From Marinomonas ostreistagni (GTDB lineage: Bacteria > Pseudomonadota > Gammaproteobacteria > Pseudomonadales > Marinomonadaceae), in contig NZ_JAFEKF010000002.1 in assembly GCF_016888445.1 (NCBI RefSeq), positions 620,001-684,000 on the forward strand: a DNA stretch of 64,000 nucleotides, given 5' to 3'. This document shows positions 48,074-57,606 of this stretch, piece after piece (position 1 is the first letter of the stretch; every line of letters begins with the position of its first letter). The notes beneath the pieces are model-generated. The model was not told the origin of the DNA. It saw only the letters and a program-made list of their open reading frames with translations, and searched no databases. Made by a program: the position numbers and the translations under genes.

Positions 48074-48750
48074 TACTCGGCGCTCTCTAAATAGAACCCT
48101 ATTTTGGGTTGCGTTTTTAGTATCTGAGTTTCAAAGGGTTTATCCAGCTGGCTTCTTAGCTGATAAATATGGCTGCGTAACACATCGTTATTGGGTGTTT
48201 CATCGCCCCACAGCTGATAGGCAATCTCTTCTTTAAGCACCAAGTTGGGCGCTTGGCTCACCAGCATCTTGAGAATGGTATAAGTGGACGGTGTTAACGC
48301 CAGTAACTTGCCTTGACGATACGCTTTACCGCTTTTGGTCTGGATAGTGATATCGCCAAATTGCAAGGTACTGCTCGCCACTTGACCGCTACCGCGGCGT
48401 ATTAAGGCTTGCATACGCGCATAGAGAATATCTAAATCAAAAGGTTTAGTGAGATAGTCATCAGCGCCTATAGTCAGCCCGCTTAGCTCATCTTGGCGAC
48501 TGTCCAGAGCGGTTAGCATCAGAATCGGTGTGCTATTACCGGCTTCGCGTAAACGCTGACAGACACTTAAGCCATCTAGCCGTGGCAACATAAGGTCCAA
48601 TACGATGATGTCGAAACTGTTTTCGAGCGCTAACTTTAACCCTAATTCGCCGTTGTCCGCGTAGTCGAGCTCGATGTTTTGGCACTCAAAAAAGTCGCCC
48701 AACATGCCTGCGATTTCGCGATTATCTTCAATTAGTAGAGCTCTGTGCAT
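48073..48750 (-). CDS. colR: OmpR-family response regulator, ColR-like
   Basis: 225 residues. Receiver domain with acidic pocket IEDN (about 7-10), phospho-acceptor Asp52 in VLDLMLPRLDG and Lys in LTKPFDL. The C-terminal winged helix has LALTPSTYTILKMLVSQAPNLVLKEEIAYQLWG and VLRSHIYQLRSQLDKPF. Co-transcribed with the kinase by overlap. Expected to bind the box at 48796-48811 between itself and the divergent glycosyltransferase genes. Confidence 0.9.
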   Translation of the reverse strand: MHRALLIEDNREIAGMLGDFFECQNIELDYADNGELGLKLALENSFDIIVLDLMLPRLDGLSVCQRLREAGNSTPILMLTALDSRQDELSGLTIGADDYLTKPFDLDILYARMQALIRRGSGQVASSTLQFGDITIQTKSGKAYRQGKLLALTPSTYTILKMLVSQAPNLVLKEEIAYQLWGDETPNNDVLRSHIYQLRSQLDKPFETQILKTQPKIGFYLESAE

Positions 48751-48795
48751 AGGTGATTCGCCAAGTTAATAGTCAGGTTATTATCGCTCATGAAC

Positions 48796-48811
48796 GTGAA
48801 AAAAACGTCAA
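48796..48811 (-). promoter_or_regulatory. Candidate ColR-binding box
   Basis: On the minus strand TTGACGTTTTTTTCAC fits, at every fixed position, the Pseudomonas putida ColR consensus as I recall it: (T/C)(T/C)NA(C/G)NN(T/C)TTTTTCAC. It lies between the regulator gene and the divergent glycosyltransferase gene. Confidence 0.55.
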
Positions 48812-48877
48812 TGACAAGTTGTTCACAGTCACTCTATTAGGATGAAGACATTGTTGAATTACGTATAGGGTACGTAT

Positions 48878-49927
48878 ATGTCTTCTTTATTTAATACTGC
48901 CAAACATAGCACTGAACGCCGCTTAATACCTATCAAAGCTCGCACCGTGCAACCGGTTTTGTCTGTGGTGGTGCCATTTTTTAATGAGCAGGCGGTGCTG
49001 CCTGAATTTCATCGCCGCTTAACTCGTGTGCTCGATGCCTTGCCGGATCTGTGTGAAATTATATACGTGGACGATGGCAGCAGTGACCAAGGTTTATTAG
49101 TGGTACAACACTTTCCGACCTCAAGTAGCTATGTGCGCTGTGTGGCTTTAAGTCGCAATTTTGGCAAAGAAGCGGCGATGAGTGCTGGTCTGGAACAGGC
49201 GCGTGGTGAGGCGGTGATTTTGATTGATGCGGATTTGCAAGATCCACCTGAGTGCATTCCACAAATGCTTGAGGTGTGGCGCAGCGGTGTCGATGTGGTC
49301 AATATGAAACGCTCAAAACGTCATGGTGAAAGTTGGTTTAAGCGTCAATCGGCGGCGCTGTTTTATAAGCTGCTAAATCGTTTGGCGGCGCAAAATATTC
49401 CTGAAAACGTGGGTGACTTTCGACTGCTAAGTGCCCGTGTGGTGCAGCATATTAATGCTTTGCCAGAGCGTAATCGTTATATGAAGGGGCTGTTGGGGTG
49501 GCCTGGGTTTACTCAGCAAACACTGCTGTTTGAGCGCGATGCACGTTTTTGTGGGGAAAGTAAATGGAACTATCTCAAGTTACTCGGATTGGCGATGGAT
49601 GGCTTTACCTCCTTTTCGATCCGTCCTTTGCGTTTAGCAACCTTGGCGGGCGCCTTAACGGGCGCTTTGGCGTTGTTGTTTGGCGCATTTATCGTGGTGA
49701 AAACGCTGGTGTTAGGCGAGCCTGTGTCGGGCTATCCGACCATGATGGTGGCGATGCTCGGACTGGCTGGGGTACAGCTGTTGGCGATCGGCTTACTGGG
49801 AGAATACATCGGCCGAATTTTTGTTGAAGTAAAAGGACGCCCGCTGTACTTGGTTCGCAGTCAGATCGAAATCGCCCCAGCGTCGTCTGTTAAGAACCAG
49901 CCTGCGTCGTTGGAGGTGGTATCGTGA
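48878..49927 (+). CDS. Family 2 glycosyltransferase (ArnC/DPM/GtrB type)
   Basis: 349 residues. The GT-A domain has LSVVVPFFNEQAVLPEF (about 28-44), YVDDGSSDQG, RNFGKEAAMSAGLEQARG and the metal-binding DADLQDPPE. Two C-terminal membrane helices (about 248-320) are followed by LLGEYIGRIFVEVKGRPLY. Such enzymes load a sugar onto undecaprenyl phosphate. Stop and start overlap with the next gene, so the two act together; the sugar is unknown. Confidence 0.9.
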   Translation: MSSLFNTAKHSTERRLIPIKARTVQPVLSVVVPFFNEQAVLPEFHRRLTRVLDALPDLCEIIYVDDGSSDQGLLVVQHFPTSSSYVRCVALSRNFGKEAAMSAGLEQARGEAVILIDADLQDPPECIPQMLEVWRSGVDVVNMKRSKRHGESWFKRQSAALFYKLLNRLAAQNIPENVGDFRLLSARVVQHINALPERNRYMKGLLGWPGFTQQTLLFERDARFCGESKWNYLKLLGLAMDGFTSFSIRPLRLATLAGALTGALALLFGAFIVVKTLVLGEPVSGYPTMMVAMLGLAGVQLLAIGLLGEYIGRIFVEVKGRPLYLVRSQIEIAPASSVKNQPASLEVVS

Positions 49928-51366
49928 AGACCTTAAGCAACAAACAGTTGTGGATGCTATTGGCCATTGCCCTCATATTGCGATTGATTTCACTTGCTAC
50001 CTACCCATTGATGGATACCACGGAAGCACGCTATGGCGAAATGGCACGCTTGATGGTCGAAACCGGTAACTGGCTCACGCCTCAGTTTGATTACGGTGTG
50101 CCTTTTTGGGGGAAACCACCGCTGTTTACTTGGATGAGTGCATACGGCATCGAGCTGTTTGGCTTAAGTGAGTTTGCGGTGCGCGCGCCACACTGGTTGG
50201 CGGGGGTGGCTACGATAGGGTTGATGTCCTTTATGGCCCATCGCTTAGGTTACAGCGCTTTGGTGACAGCGGTTGTTTTGGCGACCTGCGGAATCTTCTC
50301 GATTGCCTCGGGTGCTGTGATGACGGATATGGCACTGACGTTAGCGATGACCATGGCGATGCTGGGGTTTTACTTAGCTTGGCGTGAGCAAGGCACGCAG
50401 CAGCGGCTGTGGGGGTACGTTGGCTTTGTTGGGCTGGCGATTGGTCTACTGGCAAAAGGGCCGATTGTATTGGTATTAGTGGGACTGACAGTGATGCCTT
50501 GGTTAATGTTGCAACATGGCCCAGTGGGCGCGTTTAAAGTGCTTTGGCAACGCTTCCCACTGCTGTCAGGTACGGCACTGATGCTCGCTATTGCCTTGCC
50601 TTGGTATGTGTTGGCAGAACGTGCTACGCCAGGCTTTTTGGATTATTTTTTGGTCGGTGAGCACTTCAAGCGTTTTGTCGTGAGCGGTTGGGATGGTGAC
50701 TTATATGGCACCGCCCATGATCGTCCGCGCGGTATGATCTGGTGGTATTGGTTACAAGCAGCTTTTCCTTGGTCGTTGGTGTTGCCGGTTTTGCTTTGGT
50801 TGCGTCGGGCTAAAGTTAAACAAGCGCAGCAGGATAATGGCTTGTTTAGTTTCTTATTACTGTGGATGCTTTCGCCGATGGTGTTGTTTACCATGGCCGG
50901 CAATATTTTACCTGCCTATGTATTGCCTGGTGTGCCAGCGCTGGCATTGCTGGTGGCGCTGCTGTACGACAAATACGATGCCAAATGGTTTTCGGGAGTG
51001 GCGCTGGTGTTGCCGATCTTGCTGATGATTATGATGCTGGTATTGAATATGGGCAAGGCTGACAGCCGTAGTGATCGCATTGTATTCGAGCATGTCCAAG
51101 AGGATATTCCGGCGTATTATGTCGCACATCGTCCCTTCTCAGGGCAGTTTTACAGCCAAGGCCACGCCAAGCTGTTAACCGATGAGGTGCCATTGGAGGC
51201 GCTGGATAACTACTATCTTATTGGCAAAAGTGACCGCTTACGTGAGCTGGTGCAACAGCAAGCCCTAAGCTGCACACAGGTGTTTATCGCACCCTCAGGG
51301 CGACAATTGCTGAGCTGTCACGGTGCCAACGCTAGTGTGGCTTGGTACCACAATTTTAACCACTAG
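49924..51366 (+). CDS. ArnT-like lipid-linked glycosyltransferase (GT83)
   Basis: 480 residues with about twelve membrane helices. DTTEARYGEMARLMVETGNWLTPQ (about 31-54) is the ArnT/PMT-type first periplasmic loop with its acidic and Arg residues; VPFWGKPPLFTW follows. Shorter than E. coli ArnT (550). It should move a sugar from undecaprenyl phosphate onto lipid A or another envelope acceptor. No arnA, arnB or arnD is present, so the sugar need not be aminoarabinose. Partner of the upstream GT2, overlap four bases. Confidence 0.85.
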   Translation: MKTLSNKQLWMLLAIALILRLISLATYPLMDTTEARYGEMARLMVETGNWLTPQFDYGVPFWGKPPLFTWMSAYGIELFGLSEFAVRAPHWLAGVATIGLMSFMAHRLGYSALVTAVVLATCGIFSIASGAVMTDMALTLAMTMAMLGFYLAWREQGTQQRLWGYVGFVGLAIGLLAKGPIVLVLVGLTVMPWLMLQHGPVGAFKVLWQRFPLLSGTALMLAIALPWYVLAERATPGFLDYFLVGEHFKRFVVSGWDGDLYGTAHDRPRGMIWWYWLQAAFPWSLVLPVLLWLRRAKVKQAQQDNGLFSFLLLWMLSPMVLFTMAGNILPAYVLPGVPALALLVALLYDKYDAKWFSGVALVLPILLMIMMLVLNMGKADSRSDRIVFEHVQEDIPAYYVAHRPFSGQFYSQGHAKLLTDEVPLEALDNYYLIGKSDRLRELVQQQALSCTQVFIAPSGRQLLSCHGANASVAWYHNFNH

Positions 51367-51436
51367 ACTCTGTGCGCGAAGCCTACCGACTGGTGTAGAA
51401 TAGGGGGATTCCAATCATTTTTGTGGTGAGTCCTCT

Positions 51437-53485
51437 ATGAGCCAGTCGGTCCCTTCTATTGCCCAGCGTATGCGCACCCTGAACGAGCGTCAGCTCGAAG
51501 CGGTGAAGCAAATCGATGGGCCGCTCTTGGTATTGGCCGGCGCGGGCTCCGGTAAAACCAGCGTGATCACCACCAAGATTGCTTACTTGATTCAAACCTG
51601 CGGCTTCAAGGCCAATAATATTGTCGCGGTGACCTTCACCAATAAGGCGGCTCGAGAAATGAAAGAGCGTGTGGTGAGTATGCTGTCCAAGGAAGAGAGT
51701 CGCGGCCTGAGCATTTCTACGTTCCATACCTTGGGGCTAAACATTCTGCGCAAAGAATACCGTAAGGTAGGCTTGAAGCAGGGCTTTACCTTGTTTGATG
51801 CCCAAGATGCGCTGGCCTTGGTGAAGGACATTCTGGATAAAGAGTTCGGCGGCCAGTTAGATGCGGCCGGATTTTGTCAGCACACCATTTCCAATTGGAA
51901 AAACGATCTCGTGCCCCCCAACGAAGCGTTGACGCAAGCGGACACCGAAGAGCTGCAATTGGCGGCGCAAGTGTACGGTCAGTATCAGCGCTATATTCGT
52001 GCTTACAATGCTGTCGACTTTGATGACCTAATTTTGTTGCCCGTTAGCTTGCTGATTTCTGATCAAGCACTGAAAGAGAAGTGGCAGCGCAAAGTGCGCT
52101 ACCTATTGGTAGATGAGTGCCAAGACACCAACGCCAGCCAGTATGAGTTGATTCGCCTGCTAGCCGGGGATCGCAAATGCTTCACCTTGGTAGGAGATGA
52201 TGACCAATCCATCTATGCTTGGCGTGGCGCGCGCCCAGAAAACTTGGAGCGCTTATCGACCGATTATCCGAATTTAAAACTGGTGAAGCTGGAGCAAAAC
52301 TATCGCTCCACGCGTACCATTCTTAAGGCCGCCAACACGCTGATCGCTAATAACCCACACGTCTACGATAAGGCTTTGTGGTCTGATCTGGGGATCGGTG
52401 ATCCGATCCGAGTAATGGTAACGCGCAACGAAGACGCTGAAGCGGAGCGGGTGGCGGCGGAGATTCAATCGCGGCATTTGCGTCATAATATTCCGTATCA
52501 AGATTTTGCGATCTTGTACCGTGGTAATCACCAAGCACGATTGCTAGAGATCAAGCTGCAAGCGTATCGCATACCCTACAAAATGAACGGTGGCTCATCG
52601 TTTTTCTCCCGTGCCGAAATCAAAGACTTGATGGGCTATCTGCGCCTACTGGTAAACCCTGGGGACGATAATGCCTTTTTACGTGTGATCAATTTACCGC
52701 GGCGCGAGATTGGCCCTGCCACGCTTGAGAAAGTCGGTAATCTGGCCAACGAACAACACATCAGCTTATTTGAAGCGGCTGGCGATAAAGCGCTTGATGA
52801 AACTGTCAGTCCTAAATCCCTACGCCGGGTGCGTGAGTTTGAGGCGTGGATCACCAGCTTGCGTGAACGTTTGCATAAAAGCTCGCCGATCCCTGTGATT
52901 GAGCAAATGATTCATGACATGGATTATTTTGGCTGGCTACAAGAGCAAGCGAGCTCGCCTAAAGCCGCCGAAAAGCGTATTGATAACGTTCGATTTTTGC
53001 TAGATTCGATTCAGCGCATGATGGAATCTGCTTGGGAAGAAGACGAAGACGCAGGGCTCGATCATGCCATTTCTAAGTTATTGCTGATCGACATGCTTGA
53101 GCGTCAAGAGGAAGAAGAAGACGAGGACAAAGTTCAGCTACTCACGCTGCACGCGTCTAAAGGTTTGGAATACCCGCATGTGTTTTTGATTGGTTGTGAA
53201 GAAGAATTATTGCCTCACCGTAATAGCATCGAAAATGACGACATTGAAGAGGAGCGTCGCTTGGCGTATGTGGGCATCACGCGGGCTAAGCGCACACTCT
53301 GCATTACCATGGCGGCCAAACGACGCCAATATGGTGAGGAAATCGATTGTCTGCCGAGTCGCTTTTTAGATGAACTGCCAGAAGAAGATTTGGTCTGGGA
53401 AGGGCGCGGTGATGAGAGTGAGCAGCAGAAAAAAGAGCAGGGCAAAGCCTCTTTATCGGCGCTTAAAGCAATGCTCAATTCTTAA
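51437..53485 (+). CDS. rep: ATP-dependent DNA helicase Rep
   Basis: 682 residues, superfamily 1. Walker A LAGAGSGKTSVITTKIAYLI (about 33-52), motif Ia VTFTNKAAREMKERV, motif II LLVDECQDTNASQYE, motif III LVGDDDQSIYAWRGA, motif IV LEQNYRST and motif VI EERRLAYVGITRAK. The pattern follows Rep rather than UvrD/PcrA (STFHTLGLNILRKEY). Clears proteins ahead of replication forks. An Asp/Glu-rich stretch (about 535-560) lies before motif V. Ends at a strong terminator. Confidence 0.94.
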   Translation: MSQSVPSIAQRMRTLNERQLEAVKQIDGPLLVLAGAGSGKTSVITTKIAYLIQTCGFKANNIVAVTFTNKAAREMKERVVSMLSKEESRGLSISTFHTLGLNILRKEYRKVGLKQGFTLFDAQDALALVKDILDKEFGGQLDAAGFCQHTISNWKNDLVPPNEALTQADTEELQLAAQVYGQYQRYIRAYNAVDFDDLILLPVSLLISDQALKEKWQRKVRYLLVDECQDTNASQYELIRLLAGDRKCFTLVGDDDQSIYAWRGARPENLERLSTDYPNLKLVKLEQNYRSTRTILKAANTLIANNPHVYDKALWSDLGIGDPIRVMVTRNEDAEAERVAAEIQSRHLRHNIPYQDFAILYRGNHQARLLEIKLQAYRIPYKMNGGSSFFSRAEIKDLMGYLRLLVNPGDDNAFLRVINLPRREIGPATLEKVGNLANEQHISLFEAAGDKALDETVSPKSLRRVREFEAWITSLRERLHKSSPIPVIEQMIHDMDYFGWLQEQASSPKAAEKRIDNVRFLLDSIQRMMESAWEEDEDAGLDHAISKLLLIDMLERQEEEEDEDKVQLLTLHASKGLEYPHVFLIGCEEELLPHRNSIENDDIEEERRLAYVGITRAKRTLCITMAAKRRQYGEEIDCLPSRFLDELPEEDLVWEGRGDESEQQKKEQGKASLSALKAMLNS

Positions 53486-53499
53486 TAAATAAGTGACAT

Positions 53500-53536
53500 A
53501 AAAAAGGCGGCTTAACCAGTGTTAAGCCGCCTTTTT
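53500..53536. terminator. Strong bidirectional terminator
   Basis: A6-GGCGGCTTAAC and GTTAAGCCGCC-T5 form a 15-plus-base stem with loop CAGT. It serves rep (plus) and the cytochrome gene (minus). Confidence 0.92.
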
Positions 53537-53549
53537 ATTGAGCGAAAGC

Positions 53550-53999
53550 TTATTTTGTGCTGTCGACCATGTATTCAATGGCATTGCTGATTTCATCATC
53601 GCTACAGTTGGCACAGGTGCCGCGCGGTGGCATAGCGTTGATGCCGTTAATAGCATTGCTCAGCATGGTATCAAAGCCTTTTTCGATACGCGGAGCCCAA
53701 TCGCCAGCGTTAGCAAACTTCGGCGCATTGGCAACACCGATAGCATGACAAGCGGTACAGAATTGATTGTAGATAGCTTCACCTGTGCGTGGGCCATCAT
53801 TGGCTGCCACGGCGGTCGAGGTTGCCACTTCACACTCTTCTCCAGCGACACACACATCACCCACAGGAGCAATACGCGCGGCGATTTCTTCTGGGCTTTG
53901 CCCGTAAGCACTTGCCGTTGAGCTTAAAAAAGCAGCAAAGCCTGCAAGGCTTACCAGTGCCAGCAACTTGCGGCTAAAAAATTTGGTCAGCGAACTCAC
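53550..53999 (-). CDS. Cytochrome c5-like monoheme protein
   Basis: 149 residues. Signal peptide to about residue 31 (SSTASA). Heme attachment motif CTACH at 81-85, Met ligand probably Met123 in NAMPPRG, and a Cys pair at 129 and 132 (CANC) that forms the disulfide typical of cytochrome c5. A segment with two further Cys (DVCVAGEECEV, about 48-58) precedes the heme domain. A periplasmic electron carrier, possibly to terminal oxidases. Confidence 0.9.
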   Translation of the reverse strand: MSSLTKFFSRKLLALVSLAGFAAFLSSTASAYGQSPEEIAARIAPVGDVCVAGEECEVATSTAVAANDGPRTGEAIYNQFCTACHAIGVANAPKFANAGDWAPRIEKGFDTMLSNAINGINAMPPRGTCANCSDDEISNAIEYMVDSTK

Positions 54000-54161
54000 T
54001 ATGATTTTCCTCGATCCAAAGTAGGCCAGTTGAATAAAACGATGAGCGCAGTATAACCACAGGCCAAAAGTGCTGAAACCGAATTAGCACGAAATTTGGA
54101 CAAACCCCGCTCTAAGTCAAAAAATCGCGCCTTTTCAGCGTCCAAATGAGAATCAGGTTGC

Positions 54162-55382
54162 TTATTGATGCGCAAGATACGTGCTAACCCCTAAGCCCGC
54201 TTTACGCCCTGTGGCAAAACAAGCCGTGAGCAGATAGCCGCCGGTAGGGGCTTCCCAATCGAGCATTTCACCGGCGCAAAAGACGCCCGGTAAACGTTTT
54301 AGCATGTAGTCTTGCGTCACGCTTTGTTGGCACACGCCACCTGCGGTCGAGATCACTTCCTCCACCGGCTTGGTTTTATAAAAGTAAACTGGAATCGCCT
54401 GTAAACACTTAGCGAGTTTTTGCGGCGTATCGAAGTCGTCTTTCTGGAACGCTTCAAACAGCAAGGCCGCTTTGACGCTGTCGAGCTTTAAGGTGCGTTT
54501 TAGGTATTTACTCATCGACTCTTTGGCTTTGGTGTTGGCCAGTTTTTCGGCCACTTGGGCTTCACTAAGATCTGGGAGCAAATTGATGGTTAAGCGGGCT
54601 TGGCCAGCATGGTTAATGGCATCGCGCAGGTGTTTTGAAAAGGCGTAAATCAGGCTGCCTTCCATGCCATCTTGGGTGACAATACCTTCGCCTTTGCGGG
54701 TGATGATTTCACCTGCCAAGGTTTTGACAGAAAAGGCCACACTTTTTAAGGGCGCGCCAGCGTAGTTGGCTTGTAAGTGCTCACTCCAGTGGCTGTAAAA
54801 ACCACAGTTAGTGCTTTCAAGCGGGGCAACTTGGATACCTTGGCGTGACAAGAAACCGACCCATTTGCCATCTGAGCCAAGTTTGGGCCAGCTCGCGCCC
54901 CCCATGGCCAGTAAGATGGCATCAGCACTTTTGTGCTTATCTAGGCCTTCGTAGTTAAAGGTCGCGGTTAGGCCTTCTAGCCCAATCAGCTTATGGCGCA
55001 TATGAAAGACCACGCCCAGCTCTTTTAAACGTTTGAGCCAGTTACGCAGTAACGGTGCGGCTTTCATCTTTTCCGGAAATACGCGTCCAGAGGAGCCGAC
55101 AAACGTATCGATTCCAAGGTCATGAATCCATTGGCGCAGAGCTTGGTTATCAAACGCTTTAATAGCCGGTGTTAACCACTCGGCTTTATCGTAATAGCGC
55201 GACATAAAAGGCTCAAACGCCTCTGAATGGGTGATGTTCATACCGCCGATGCCGGCGAGGAGGAACTTACGACAGGCACTTGGCATGGCATCGTAAATAT
55301 GTACTTGATGGCCGGCAGTTTGAATCACTTCTGCTGCCATGAGCCCAGCGGGCCCCGCTCCGACGATGATGACTTGTTTCAC
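54162..55382 (-). CDS. FAD-binding flavoprotein of the HI0933/YhiN family (TIGR03862-like)
   Basis: 406 residues. N-terminal dinucleotide motif VIIVGAGPAGLMAAEVI (about 4-20), CRKFLLAGIGGMNITHSE (about 37-54), SGRVFPEKMKAAPLL, and a C-terminal EVISTAGGVCQQSV and GEMLDWEAPTGGYLLTACFATGRKAG. The family is a common bacterial flavoprotein of unproven role, perhaps in tRNA or sulfur chemistry. Stands alone between the cytochrome and chemoreceptor genes. Confidence 0.85.
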   Translation of the reverse strand: MKQVIIVGAGPAGLMAAEVIQTAGHQVHIYDAMPSACRKFLLAGIGGMNITHSEAFEPFMSRYYDKAEWLTPAIKAFDNQALRQWIHDLGIDTFVGSSGRVFPEKMKAAPLLRNWLKRLKELGVVFHMRHKLIGLEGLTATFNYEGLDKHKSADAILLAMGGASWPKLGSDGKWVGFLSRQGIQVAPLESTNCGFYSHWSEHLQANYAGAPLKSVAFSVKTLAGEIITRKGEGIVTQDGMEGSLIYAFSKHLRDAINHAGQARLTINLLPDLSEAQVAEKLANTKAKESMSKYLKRTLKLDSVKAALLFEAFQKDDFDTPQKLAKCLQAIPVYFYKTKPVEEVISTAGGVCQQSVTQDYMLKRLPGVFCAGEMLDWEAPTGGYLLTACFATGRKAGLGVSTYLAHQ

Positions 55383-55628
55383 GCAGTTATTTCCAAGTTA
55401 TAGCAACAAAGCGCGGCATGATAACGGATTTTTGCATGACTGCCATCCGTCACGTCGTTAACAGGTCCAATAAGGGCGCTTGGCATAGGCGTTGCTTGAT
55501 ACATATTTGTATTAGATTGAAACCAATTGATGTAATCAATTACCAAATATAACAGTTATTGCATAGGCTTAAGATCATAATATCCAGAAGTAAGTTATTA
55601 GAATGGCCATAAGTCACAGAGGTGGTAT

Positions 55629-56933
55629 ATGTTCGGTTTTAAACGTAATGAGCAAGAAGCAAATAATCAGCGTGATATAGAAGCAGCCACGTTGAAACGA
55701 CAAAAGGATGAGTTGAACGCTATTCGAGCTCATACTGCCTTTATTACTTTTCAGCCGGATGGCGTTATTCTGGATGCGAACCAGCTGTTTTTAGCGGCCG
55801 TGGGTTATAGCAAAGAAGAAGTGGTGGGCAAACATCACAAAATCTTCTGTGATCCTGAGTATGTGAACAGCCAAGCGTATCGCCAATTTTGGTCAGACCT
55901 TGGCAATGGTAAGTCGTTTGGGGGCACATTTGAGCGCTTCAAGAAAAACGGCGATCAATTGTATTTATCCGCCAACTATTTTCCGGTCAAAGATGAACAA
56001 GGCCGCGTGATTGAAATCATTAAGATCTGTAGTGATGTCACCCAAACACAGACTGAATTAAATTCGCAAAATGCAATCTTAGAGGCACTCGATCGCTCGC
56101 AAGCAGTGATCGAATTTGAGCCTGATGGCACCATTCTTAAAGCTAATGAAAACTTTTTAGCAGTCATGGGCTATTCCGCTAAGGAGATCGTGGGTCAGCA
56201 TCACAAGATGTTTTGTGAAGATGACTTCTACCAAAAACATCCAGATTTTTGGTCACGTCTTGCCAATGGACAATTGTATTCTGGTCGCTTTAAACGGGTG
56301 GATAAGCAAGGCAATATTATTTGGTTGGAGGCGACTTATAATCCGATCCTTAATGATGATGGCAAAGTCTATAAAGTCATTAAATTTGCGTCGGACATTT
56401 CTGAACGCGTCAACATTACTTTGACAGCAGTCGACATGGCGGCGGCGACATCTGAAGAAACCAATCAAATAACGGGCAACGCAGTGACGGTCCTTCGAGA
56501 AGCTGTACGCACTTCACAGGATATTTCTGTGCAGGTCAACAAGGCTTCTACGGTAGGCGAACAGCTGATGGAGCAGTTTAAGAGTATTTCTGGCATGGTG
56601 GGGACGATTCAATCGATCGCCGACCAGACTAACTTATTGGCTCTGAATGCGGCGATCGAGGCAGCTCGGGCTGGGGATGCGGGGCGTGGTTTCTCCGTGG
56701 TCGCAGACGAAGTACGCAAGCTTGCCAGCAACACCTCGGAAGCTACCGAAGAAATCGCCAAAGTGGTCAACTTTAACCATGAGTTGATTAAGCAAATCGA
56801 TACGGCATTAACGTCTGTTTCAGGCATTGCTATGCACGGTGAGGGCAGTATTACCGAGGTGTCGCAAGGGCTTGAAGAAGTTAAAAGTGGCGTAGAGCAG
56901 TTTGTGCAGATGGTAGAAAATCTACGTCCATAA
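55629..56933 (+). CDS. Soluble PAS-PAS methyl-accepting chemotaxis protein (BdlA-like)
   Basis: 434 residues with no membrane segment or signal peptide. Two tandem PAS domains (about 30-150 and 155-270) carry near-identical openings: [17 protein letters not shown] with [15 protein letters not shown], and [17 protein letters not shown] with [16 protein letters not shown] short MCP signalling domain follows with [20 protein letters not shown] and [12 protein letters not shown]. Architecture and size resemble Pseudomonas BdlA/Aer-type redox or biofilm-dispersal sensors. The signalling domain ends soon after the hairpin. It lies near the flagellar cluster. Confidence 0.88.
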   Translation: MFGFKRNEQEANNQRDIEAATLKRQKDELNAIRAHTAFITFQPDGVILDANQLFLAAVGYSKEEVVGKHHKIFCDPEYVNSQAYRQFWSDLGNGKSFGGTFERFKKNGDQLYLSANYFPVKDEQGRVIEIIKICSDVTQTQTELNSQNAILEALDRSQAVIEFEPDGTILKANENFLAVMGYSAKEIVGQHHKMFCEDDFYQKHPDFWSRLANGQLYSGRFKRVDKQGNIIWLEATYNPILNDDGKVYKVIKFASDISERVNITLTAVDMAAATSEETNQITGNAVTVLREAVRTSQDISVQVNKASTVGEQLMEQFKSISGMVGTIQSIADQTNLLALNAAIEAARAGDAGRGFSVVADEVRKLASNTSEATEEIAKVVNFNHELIKQIDTALTSVSGIAMHGEGSITEVSQGLEEVKSGVEQFVQMVENLRP

Positions 56934-56944
56934 AGTGAGTCGCG

Positions 56945-57020
56945 TGGCGTCTCCACCAGGACTCGAACCTGGAATAGCCGCTTAGGAGGCGGCAGGTATA
57001 TCCCGTTTACCTATGGAGAC
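56945..57020 (-). tRNA. tRNA-Arg(CCT)
   Basis: 76 bases. Acceptor arms GTCTCCA/TGGAGAC pair fully, discriminator G and CCA are encoded, anticodon stem GCCGC/GCGGC encloses loop CTCCTAA (anticodon CCT, codon AGG), and the T-arm CCAGG-TTCGAGT-CCTGG is complete. Lies between the chemoreceptor gene and flgN. Confidence 0.95.
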
Positions 57021-57113
57021 GACGCCCACGCAGTATAACAATTTGTATCTTGTATACCAACTCGCGGGAGCTCCAGCTCACTGTTTTAATTAGGATTTAT
57101 TAAGAAAGGTAAG

Positions 57114-57590
57114 TTAAGCGCGGCCTAAAGTGTGCTTGCTGCTCACGGGGCGTGTGCCACCGGAAGAAGTGTAAACTTTGTTTTTACGGCTGTGGCCCTG
57201 CAACATTTCAAACATAGCTTTGTTGCGTTTACGTAAGGTGGCCAGGATGTGAGCATTGGTCTCATTCGCTTGTTTACATTGATCTAAAAGATCATTGCAA
57301 TCACGTACGAGATCTTTGACATCGTCCATGTTGGTTTGCTGACTTAGCCATTCAGTAAAGGCGGCTTCTGAGGGAGCTTTGGCATCCAGTACGCCAAACT
57401 TCACTAACATCAAATTACGTTTGCGGTTGGCATTGTCGATACCATCGAGTAAACGTTTCTTTTCGTCGGTGAGTTGCTGGATATGTTCAGGCGTTGCTGT
57501 GGCGAGTGCCGTGCGCTCTTGCTGCAGCACCTCAAGCAATTGCTCAAGGTGTTGTTTGATTTGAGTGATAAGGGGGGCAAGCGGGATCAT
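57114..57590 (-). CDS. flgN: Flagellar chaperone FlgN
   Basis: 158 residues, almost wholly helical: HLEQLLEVLQQERTALATATPEHIQQLTDEKKRLL (FlgN core), then a second long helix and a basic tail with RNKAMFEMLQGHSRKNKVYTSSG. It escorts the hook-filament junction proteins FlgK and FlgL to the export gate. Directly downstream of flgM (16-base gap). Confidence 0.88.
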   Translation of the reverse strand: MIPLAPLITQIKQHLEQLLEVLQQERTALATATPEHIQQLTDEKKRLLDGIDNANRKRNLMLVKFGVLDAKAPSEAAFTEWLSQQTNMDDVKDLVRDCNDLLDQCKQANETNAHILATLRKRNKAMFEMLQGHSRKNKVYTSSGGTRPVSSKHTLGRA

Positions 57591-57606
57591 GGTTTACATC
57601 CAGCGA

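Noticed and set aside
48878..51366. A full aminoarabinose (arn) operon
   Set aside because: Only ArnC-like and ArnT-like genes are present; arnA, arnB, arnD and arnEF are absent, so I do not claim aminoarabinose.
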